Under the pieces are notes generated by a model. The model made no database searches and was not told the DNA's origin. It worked only from the letters and a program-made list of their open reading frames with translations. Below, piece by piece: positions 55,377 to 64,000 of a stretch of 64,000 nt of DNA. The stretch covers positions 6,262,001 through 6,326,000 of the forward strand of contig CAVNZM010000013.1 in assembly GCA_963693365.1 (NCBI GenBank), in the 5' to 3' direction. Position 1 is the first letter of the stretch. The number at the start of each line of letters is the position of its first letter. Source of the DNA: Amoebidium appalachense (taxonomy: Eukaryota; Ichthyosporea). A program made the position numbers and the translations under genes.

Positions 55377-57650
55377 ATGTCTTTCCTTCGCCTTGCCACC
55401 GCTGCCCGGGCATCTGCCCCCATGATGCAGACCCGCGGCCTCTTTAGCACCGGTTCCCAGGACCCCGTGGTTGGTGTGTTCTTGGCTGAGCTCAAGAAGA
55501 TCAAGGTGTGTGTGTGTGTGTGTGTGTACGTGTGTAGCTGTGTATACGTGTGTGCTTGTGTGTTTGTGTATACGTGTGTGCTTGTGTGTGTGTTGGTGGT
55601 GGTGTGTGGGTGTGTGGGTTTGTGGATGTGTACGTGTGTGTGTGTGTGTCTGTGGGTGTGTATGCATGTTTCATACTTAACGGTGTGTGTATGTGGGTGG
55701 ATGGGTGTATGGGTGTATGTTTGTGGGTGGGTGGGTGTGCTTTTGTATATCCGTGTGTAGTTGTATGCGTGTTTGTACACTTTGCTGTGTGTATGTGTGC
55801 GTTTGTGTTTTTGTTTTTGTGTGGGAAGGAGGGGATGGGGATTTGGGATGGTGGGTTGGAGGGGTAGATGAATGAATGATGGGGTTGAGGAGAAAAAGTG
55901 TACTGGTATTGTGCCTTTTGTGTGTGTGCACGCTCGCATGACGTGTCTGTACAATAATCTAGTATATGCAGATTTTTACATATTGACACAGGTACATCTG
56001 CGGGTGTGGGTGTGTAGACGTGTGGAATAGTGTGCGTATTTGGGTGTTTGTGAATCTGCCTTAGTGATTGCGTGCGGGTTGAGTGTGTGGACATGTGGGA
56101 TTCGCCGTGTGCTGATGGGTGTGTGCGTGTGTGCGTGTGTGTGTGTGTGTGTGTGTGCCTGTATGAGGGTCTGTGTTCGTTGGTTCACGTGCATGGATGA
56201 GCGCTCTATAGAGAGCACACATGTGGGAAAGGATGTTTACACACACACATGTGCGCTGAAGCCTGAATAGGAACAACACCTTACTGCCACCGGTTCACTT
56301 CTCCCTTCCCCTAACTGCTCTGCAATCCACTCACACGCTGCACCTGAACGAGCCCACACGGCATGCACGTAGCATGTTAACCGGTTTGTGTACGTGCATG
56401 CACACACCTAACGTTTCACGCACATGCGCGTGCGCACACGCACACACACACACACAACTGACTCATGCGCATGCACACACGCTTATATACGTGCACACGT
56501 GCACAAACATTGATCACCGCTGTCGGACTTGCGTACCCACCCATCTACTGCATGTCACTTCTGCGCATGCTGGTGCGCACAAACACACACACACACACAC
56601 ATGTGAGGACCCCAGGCTGCATTTAGCATATTTAATTGACATCTTCCAATCACATGCACAAAACACCTTTCCACACTCGTGAATGCACGCACGGACAGAC
56701 CATCTCAGACACAATGCCACCAGCACGAGCACACGACCACTTGCATGTGTCCTGCACCATGCTTCTCATCGTGTATGCGTACTTCGTACCGTGTTCCGCG
56801 TTCAAACCCCCCCATACACACACACCCGCCATCTTTGCTGAACACATGGATGCACATGCACACACACACACACACACATACGTGCACGCGCATGCCCTGT
56901 GCATGGGATGTGGGCATGTGAAACGGTTGTTATCAGGTTCGTTTTTATCAAAACACATCTCGCTGTGCTACCTCAAACACATCGACATTCTTTCGAACCA
57001 ACCAACCCCCACCCCCCACCTCTCTCTTCCCCCTTTCCCTCTGCCCCTACCACACATGCGCGGGCCTGCGGACATGCGCGCGGACACACACACACACACA
57101 CATTTTTGTTATGAACACAGCAACAGCTCTTTGCTGAAGCTCACACACATCCCTTGTGCCTGCGTCCCCCCCCCCCCCCCCCCCCCCCCCCCCTTCCCGG
57201 GCACATCCGAGGGTGGGCCCAACTCATGTTCTACCCTGTGTGTTAATTACCCTTCTTGCTTGTCCTCGTCACGTTATCCGGTTGTTAAGCTATATTGTAT
57301 TCGGTACGGTACACTAGCCTCCCCTCTTTCTTCTCCACGCGCGCGAACACACACACACACGCACCCACACACAACACACACAGTGGATTACCTCCCCCCC
57401 CCCCCCCCCCCCCCCCCCTCCCCTAAGGATGGGCTCAGCTTATGACGGATACTCCTTTTTGTGTGCTTGGCAAGTTTTGCATAGTGTTGTCCGTCATGAA
57501 TGTGTCCTGGCTCTGCATAACACAATCTTACCCTCCCCCCCCCCACCCACCCTCCGTCCCTCTCACAGCCTCCTCACCCACCCACTCCACTCCCCATACA
57601 CCCACCTACACAGACACACACACTCGCACACACTCTCACCCACTCACTCC

Positions 57651-57693
<43 letters not shown>

Positions 57694-57907
57694 TTGAGTT
57701 TACACTATGCACTATGGCTTCCGTTATAATTGTGTACTTTGTGCTCTATAACGTAATCTAACCCCCCTCCCAACCCCCCCTCTGCAGGCTGCCCGTGCGG
57801 CCAAGAAGTCAGCGCCGACTGCCGATGAGCTCAAGCTGCAGGCCGAGATCGAGAAGCTCATGAAGCTCGAGGGTCTGGCTGAGCTCGGCGTCAAGGTCCC
57901 CAAGTAA
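55377..57907 (+). CDS. ATP synthase coupling factor 6 / subunit h, mitochondrial
   Basis: Exons 55377-55505 and 57788-57907 encode 82 residues. The N terminus (MSFLRLATAARASAPMMQTRGLFSTG) is a typical mitochondrial presequence: basic, Ser/Ala-rich, no acids, with a likely cut after RGLF. The mature part starts QDPVVGVFLAELKKIK, aligning with the DPIQKLFVDKIREYK segment of animal F6 and with fungal subunit h; the second exon gives a charged helix (ADELKLQAEIEKLMKLEG). F6/h is part of the peripheral stalk of F1Fo ATP synthase. The protein is short and the family diverges quickly, so the call rests on length, presequence and this one segment. A 2.3-kb intron separates two tiny exons and holds GT/CA tracts and pieces of the C-tailed repeat (56735-56815, 57425-57530). 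Confidence 0.75.
56735..57530 (+). repeat. 3' fragments of the C-tailed repeat and C tracts in the coupling-factor intron
   Basis: 56741-56811 (CATGTGTCCTGCACCATGCT ... TCAAACCCCCC) and 57425-57545 (AAGGATGGGCTCAGCTTATG ... TTACCCTCCCCCC) match the end of the repeat. C runs follow at 57167-57193, 57397-57418 and 57651-57693, all on the sense strand. Confidence 0.75.
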
Positions 57908-58225
57908 ATTAGCCTTATTGGGCAATATATCGTGGTGACTGGTTGGCTCGGTGGTGTGATGTGTAGTGATTAGCCTGGTATGGAAATAAAGCATGACGTG
58001 CTATTGGCTGGCGCAGCCTGGGCTGCGGGCTTAACAGACGGCGCATTGCCAATGAATGTTGAACATTCACTGAACGGTTGCACAAAGCATTCGTCACTAA
58101 TATTGGTTGCAGGTTGTTAGAGCTTGGTTAGATAATCTGAGGTGTGTGTGTGGTTTGCTCGACGAAGAATCTTGAAAGCGCGTCAATCGCATCGTGCATG
58201 GTCCCCCCCCCCCCCCCCCCCCCCC

Positions 58226-59010
58226 GCGTTTGTCGCTGCACTGCATTAGTTTGCACACACATCTTCACCGTTTTGCTCACCTTGCTTGCATAAGCAACCC
58301 TGCTCGTCTTTGATCAAGACGGGTTGACCCACCCAAGTTCAGTTGATGCTGCTGTCTGAGTTGGAGCGTCGTATATACGCGGGCTAAGGGGTCGAAACTC
58401 AGACGCAATTGATGACTTGGGCCCTCCCTGAGGATGGGCTCTGCTTATGACGCATACTGTGCGCATGGCTGATGCTGCATAGTTGAATGTTTGCCTTTGC
58501 ATGTGTCCTGCACCATGCTTCTCATCGTGTATGCGTACTTCGTACTGTGTTCCGCATTCAAACCCCCCCTGTCTTCTTTCAGAGGTGTCCTTTCAGGACA
58601 GACCACTGTGTGGAGACATCTTTACTTCCATGCAACCGGGCATGGTTGCTCTGTGTCGTGCATCTGTAAGCACACGCGTTTGTCGCTGCACTGCATTAGT
58701 TTGCACACACATCTTCACCGTTTTGCTCACCTTGCTTGCATAAGCAACCCTGCTCGTCTTTGATCAAGACGGGTTGACCCACCCAAGTTCAGTTGATGCT
58801 GCTGTCTGAGTTGGAGCGTCGTATATACGGGGGCTAAGGGGTCGAAACTCAGACGCAATTGATGACTTGGGCCCTCCCTGAGGATGGGCTCTGCTTATGA
58901 CGCATACTGTGCGCATGGCTGATGCTGCATAGTTGAATGTTTGCCTTTGCATGTGTCCTGCACCATGCTTCTCATCGTGTATGCGTACTTCGTACTGTGT
59001 TCCGCATTCA

Positions 59011-59047
<37 letters not shown>
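58226..59047 (+). repeat. Tandemly duplicated C-tailed repeat
   Basis: 58226-58569 and 58675-59017 are almost identical (one clear change: TACGCGGGC versus TACGGGGGC), giving a 449-bp period. The duplicated unit includes upstream sequence (GCGTTTGTCGCTGCACTGC) plus a full C-tailed repeat. The first copy ends in 7 C, the second in about 30 C. It therefore looks like a recent segmental duplication, with later change in C-tail length. Confidence 0.9.
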
Positions 59048-59049
<2 letters not shown>

Positions 59050-59849
59050 CCACCACCACCACTACACACACACATGAACACATTGACAAAAACACATGCG
59101 TACTCTTTGTGACTGTGTACGTGTGGTAGATTTGAGGAGGGAAGCTTTGAGAGAGTGAGGGAGGTCATGATTGAGGGAAAGGTCTATATTACAGCGAGAA
59201 TTATTATAGGAGAAAGGATCCGGAAGGGAGCGCGCGGCGAGGAAACTTGGATAAAACATAGATCCAGGGAGCTAATTAATATCTAGTAGAGAGGAAGCTC
59301 ACTAGCGCTGCAGAGCTCGGGAGAAAGCTTTGCGTTACTAGCTCTTAATAGCCTAGAGAGAGAAAGCTCTGTAGGGAGCCGCTGAGCCTCAGGAGCGCCT
59401 GAGAGAGAAAAGCTCAGCCTTGAAAGCCTAATCGCTGTAGTAGAGAGTGCCCTCTGGCTCTCAGCTCATAATTCAGCCAGAGAGCGCGCACGGGCCCATT
59501 CGATCGATGTCTGAGATCTGGGAGCGCGAGAGAGAGATATTGAGGGGCCTACCGGAGGAGGGGGATCCGGACACTGGGTAGCTGGCAATCTCGAAACGTG
59601 AACGAGAGAGAGAGAGATAAAGAGAGAGCGAGAGCTTGAGAGGCAGAGAGAAAGAGAGACGGTACGCATACATAGGCTTTTCTATTGTGTAGCCTTAGCG
59701 ATCGACTCGATTGAAGGAACTCACGGAGCTCCGAGCCTGAGCCAAAACAACCAATCAAAGCACCCCATTCAATCTTGCTGCCAACAATCCCACAATCGAA
59801 AGTACAAAAATCATTTTGCTCATAAATCCATTCCACCCGATTCATAGGT
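59048..59849. other. Intergenic region upstream of U2 snRNA
   Basis: No gene is seen. It is purine-rich with many GAGAGAGAAAGCTC-like words (59280-59480, 59590-59660). The proximal element of the snRNA promoter should lie within about 70 bp of 59850, but I cannot identify it without comparison to other snRNA genes. Confidence 0.6.
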
Positions 59850-60041
59850 ATCGCTTCTCGGCCTTTTGGCTAAGATCAAGTGTAGTATCTGTTCTTATCA
59901 GCTTAATATCTGATATGGGATTTACGGATCCCGATCAATATTAACCTTATTTTTGTGCCCGGGTCATATGTTCTGAGCTTGCTCAAACTATGGCCACACG
60001 TGGCCCTGGTATCGCACTACCTCCAGGGCTGCGGGGTGCCC
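59850..60041 (+). ncRNA. U2 spliceosomal snRNA
   Basis: Starts ATCGCTTCTCGGCCTTTTGG, which matches the universal U2 5' end. The branch-point-pairing segment GTGTAGTATCTG and the stem IIa region (TATCAGCTTAATATCTGATA) follow. The Sm site is ATTTTTG at about 59950. The 3' stem-loop IV is CCCTGGTATCGCACTACC/TCCAGGG. Between the Sm site and stem IV the sequence is diverged, as usual. The 3' end is set by analogy to be after GGGTGCCCC and may be off by a few bases. The gene shows that the major spliceosome is active here. Confidence 0.97.
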
Positions 60042-60974
60042 CTCCACACATCGCGAAAGGATAATTAGGCAATGTCCCTTCCTCATATCCGTAAACACAT
60101 TGACAAAACTGAAGTCGTTCCGTTCTGTTATGCTTCCCTCACATGTACTTACAATCGAAGCCCTCAAAAACGACTGGATCACAGGATTTCCCCTTGTGCA
60201 TAGGGCAGAGTATTTGAGTCACTGATTTCTTGCACTGTGCACGAGGTAAATGCACAATTATTGTGCCGAAGGCTTCACCCCCCCCCTACCCAACCCACCC
60301 ACCCACCCACCACCACCACCACCACGTACCACCCACCCACCCAAAACAATCATGGGCGCATACACACGTCGCTGCACACACACGCAACACCCACATACGT
60401 GACCCACACAGTGTCACACACACCCCTCACTCCCTACACCACCATTCAGTCACGGCCGATACGCTATACAAAAATCTACATAAACCCCCGCACTTACGGG
60501 CCCTCCAACACACATGGATACGTGCACACACACATGTACACAAACACACAGACACATGCGACACATACCTGTACATGTCCACACGCGCACACACGTTTGT
60601 GTTTTAACACACACCGTGCACAGCAAAGTACAATAAAATTTGAAAGAGACATAGGCCATGAAACTACTACCGCGGCCGCCCGTGCATATGTAAACGGTGG
60701 TCAGGATTAGTCGGTCTATAGGGCATACATTTAGTATTGTGCTGGATATCAAGCCACCACTGCCACCAGGGCTACGTGGGGTGTTCTGACATGTCATAAC
60801 AGTTACATAGAGTACTAATATAGTCTAAACATAATAACATTATGGCACACTGCAACTAACACTATTTTTGGAACAATATTCTGCGGCTGGAAAGAACACT
60901 GGCAGCATAAAAAAGACAGCATTGGTACATATGCTTGGTTTTCTGTTGCATGAAAATCTCTTCTGTTTTTGTGT

Positions 60975-61018
<44 letters not shown>

Positions 61019-61546
61019 ACGCACGCTCATGTGCGGGGTGTACAATGTGTCACACTCACAGGGTTATGGTGTGTGCGTTAACGTGGGTCACTGTCTGTTT
61101 GCATGAGCGTGCCTGCATCATTTGGGTCAATACGCATACTGGATAGACAAAAGAAGTATAACAGTCAATAGAAAATTAATCGGCATACAATTAGGGGGTT
61201 TTTTTTAAAAAAAAAGGCAAAAGATTAAAAATAAAACACACACACTCACACAGTGTCCCACAAATATTCTTTTCCACTCACAATTATAACAGCAATTTAA
61301 GACGTGCCCGTGCACATTTCAGTTATCCTAATCTACAGGGAACGGGTTGCCTGTGCACATCACATCAACCCATTAAATTATTGCACGATGCTAATGATAG
61401 ATAGTCTTGAACATTGTAACACTACATATGTAAAGAAGGAGAATGACGTTATATAGTTAATCAGTTATATATAGGGCCTGGCAGCGAGCGGGCTGGAGGG
61501 GGGGCAAGAGGGGGGGAAGTGAGAGGGGGGGGGGGGGGGGGGGGGG

Positions 61547-61632
<86 letters not shown>

Positions 61633-61686
61633 TGCAGTCCGTTTTACTAATAAAACAAATACGTTTAAAAAAAAAACCAATCTGCA
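60042..61686. other. Intergenic region downstream of U2
   Basis: No gene is supported. It has CA/CACC-rich sequence (60280-60600), (GT)n 60969-61017, and a G run plus (GA)n at 61526-61629 just before the 3' end of the next gene. Confidence 0.65.
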
Positions 61687-62201
61687 CTATGCAGCAACCC
61701 CTTCATCCGTCCCAGCCTTTCCCATCCCCCCATACACTTCTCCTCCCGACCTTCCCTCAGATTCCCCATCCTCCTCTCCTGTCTCCCCCTTCTCCCCATC
61801 CACTTGCACCTTTATTCCGTCCACACCCTTTCCATCCGCACTGACACTCGCACTTGCCGCCACATTTGTCTTTGCAATCTGTCTCTGTGCCTCTCTTAGT
61901 AACTTTGCAAGTCTCCTTTTGTCCTCCTCCTCCTCTCTGCGCCTGCTTGCCTGTGTTAGCAGTTCGATGCACCTCTGTGCCCCAGCAAGGTGGGCCACTA
62001 GTTCGCGAAGGTGCACCTGCTCCTCTTCGCTTGGTGTCCTGTGGTGTGGGGTGGAGGTTGGGGGTAAAAGTTAGAGGGGTAGGGTGGACGGGAGAGCTTG
62101 GGGGGTGGGTGCGTGGGTGGGTGGGTGGGTGGGGGGGGTCAGAATGCATGAGCAGGATGGGAAGTACACGTTCATGGAGGAAAAGAAAGTTTTTTTTTTT
62201 T

Positions 62202-62232
<31 letters not shown>

Positions 62233-63359
62233 GGGGGATGGGGTGTTTAGAATGCGCCACAGAATATGATGGTTGTTTAAACTTAACTGTATTAAACTTT
62301 ATTGTTTAAACGATGGGAACATACTGGCAGCCGACATAATGCAGATAGCAAAGCACACTTGGGGAGGGGGGGGGGAGGGGGGGGGGGGGGGGGGGGCTCT
62401 TTGAGGGCAGAGGAAGGAGAGAAGATGGTGGAGTGGGAAGATAATGGGGAAGGGGGAGGGGGGGAAGGAGGGAGGGGGGAGAGGGTAACGGGGGAAGGAC
62501 GGGGGTTTTGGAGCAGTGGAAGACAAAACACATGCTCGCTGTATCCAAGTTCGGACCCCTTTCATTTTACGTTGTGAAACACAGGGGGAAGCCGGGAGGA
62601 TGAGGTGTGGGAGGAGGGTGGGGCGGGGGAGGGGGGGCGGAGGTGAAGAGAGGAGAGTCCGATGTGCGAAGATATTGGGGTTGGGATGTATGCATTTTGA
62701 CGTTGTATGGTGCATGCCAAGGTGCAGTTCAAGGCTCCACAGTGCCTTTTTATATGTTCCACGTTTTTTTTCTAGTGTGTGTGTGTGTGTGTGTGGTTGT
62801 GTGTGTGTGTGTGTTGTGTGTTGGTGGGGGTGGGTGGGTGGGTGTTTTTTTCTTGTGTGTGGGTGTGTGTTTGTGTTTGTGTGTGTGTGGGGTGTGCCTA
62901 CCTCCTAGCCAGTGACTGGCTCAGCCTCCAGATTCCACTGTCGACCTCTCGGATCAGCTGATTGGTCCGCAGCACCCAGTTCTCCTCCGGCTCATCACCA
63001 TCATGCTGCAGGGGGGTGGGAAAGGGAGTATTTAAGGTACATGCAAAAGCATCATGGGGGACTGTGAAAAAGCAAGTGCATGTGTTCACATTGTTGCACA
63101 AAGAAGAGACGAATGTGTATTCAAATCATGTTGTTAAAGTGAGTGTTTGTATTCAAATTCCTTAGTAACCCTTACTTTTTCAAATACAGACACCCCTCCC
63201 CTCCCCGCCCAGCCCTTCTCTCCTATCCTCAAAGCTACACACAGCTACTACACAGACACAGAGACACACACACACAACACCACCAAAAAACGAAACCTTC
63301 CTCTCCGTTATCTCTTGCCCACACACAACCCCAAGCTAACCCCCTGGGGTTGCGGAGGA

Positions 63360-63394
<35 letters not shown>

Positions 63395-64000
63395 TATCTA
63401 TTTCGTCCCCTCCCCCCCTCGCCCCCAACCCCCCTCCAAAAAAAAAAAAAAAAAAAAAAAAAAACGGAAGAAAAAGGACAGAGAAAATGGAGTAGAAGAG
63501 ATAAAAGAACCCCACCCAGCCATACCTCGTCCATCTCCGCCTCCGGTGTCACCGGTCTCGGGGGTATGACGTCATTCAACCGTTTCTGAATCGTCGCAAA
63601 GTTCCACCGAGGGGGTGGGGGTGGGGGTACGGGTCTATTTGGTGCCGCCGGCCCATGGTGAAACCCGCCTGTACCCTCCTCCTTCTCCCCCTCCCTACCC
63701 CTCTCTCCCTCCCCATCTCTCTTCCCCTCCCTCTCCTCCACTTTTTCTTGTTCAGGCTCAATGACATGCTTCCCGTACATCTTCTCCCATTCTCTGTCTG
63801 CGTAGTCTAAAGAGAGTAGACCCGGGTTGTAGGGTACGCCTTGGAAAGGCGCGAGGATTGGTAACGTCGGGAGGATTGGTAGGGTTTGGGCCGAGGGCGC
63901 TGGCGTGGGGGAGGTTGGGTGTGCGCCGCCTGTAGATGGTGCTGTGTGTGTGTTAATGTTTTGCGTTGGGTGAGGTGAGAAAGCTTGGAGAGTAGAAGGC
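61687..64000 (-). CDS. Unknown Pro-rich/coiled-coil protein (5' end beyond window)
   Basis: Three exons are visible: at least 64000-63526, 63005-62902 and 62038-61687, phases consistent, about 310 residues so far. The first is rich in Pro/Thr, then has GVPYNPGLLSLDYADREWEK, a Glu/Lys/Arg-rich stretch, a Pro run (PVPPPPPPRWNF) and IQKRLNDVIPPRPVTPEAEM. The second is an acidic-to-helical segment (EENWVLRTNQLIREVDSGIW). The third is a charged coiled coil (QASRRREEEEDKRRLAKLLR) ending in a Gly/Glu-rich tail and TAG. I do not recognise the family. Introns hold GT, T and G tracts (62766-62890, 62189-62237) and a C/A tract (63363-63465). The helix-rich layout suggests a scaffold or complex subunit, but this is only inference. 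Confidence 0.65.

Overview
The window is nuclear DNA from a eukaryote. Genes are split by many GT-AG introns, a U2 snRNA gene is present, and the protein families are eukaryotic: cytosolic AspRS with a WHEP domain, mitochondrial ATP synthase coupling factor 6/subunit h, a cathepsin B-like protease, and EGF/VWA/TSP1 domains on a membrane receptor. A tail with two NPLY motifs, as in integrin beta, would fit a unicellular relative of animals or another protist with talin-type adhesion. This is inference; the species cannot be named from the sequence. Non-coding DNA is full of long G/C homopolymers, (GT)n, (GA)n and (CT)n tracts, short tandem duplications and an interspersed repeat that ends in a C tract.

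Layout. 1-9233 (-): aspartyl-tRNA synthetase, 14 exons visible, 3' end outside the window. 10818-12613 (-): small protein with an MSL2/TSO1-type CXC cysteine domain. 14455-23608: a tyrosine-recombinase retrotransposon (PAT/Ngaro-like, split direct repeats, Gag, RT-RNase H and recombinase on the minus strand), whose gag is interrupted by a young LTR element (19361-22906) with near-identical LTRs and a 5-bp target duplication. 23609-26313: repeat-rich intergenic DNA. 26314-27133: a deleted pogo/Tigger-like DNA transposon. 27285-29505 (+): cathepsin B-like protease. 30738-46121 (-): very large modular adhesion receptor. 48456-50893 (+): secreted selenium-binding-protein-like enzyme. 55377-57907 (+): ATP synthase coupling factor 6/subunit h. 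59850-60041 (+): U2 snRNA. 61687-64000 (-): unknown protein, 5' end outside the window.

The genes do not form one pathway. The most notable gene is the receptor: two EGF-like modules, a jelly-roll module like those of bacterial surface proteins, a VWA domain with a degenerate metal site, about 19 TSP1 repeats, one membrane span and a short tail with two NPLY motifs. Exon limits were worked out by hand from splice consensus, reading phase and family similarity. No homology search or transcript data were available.
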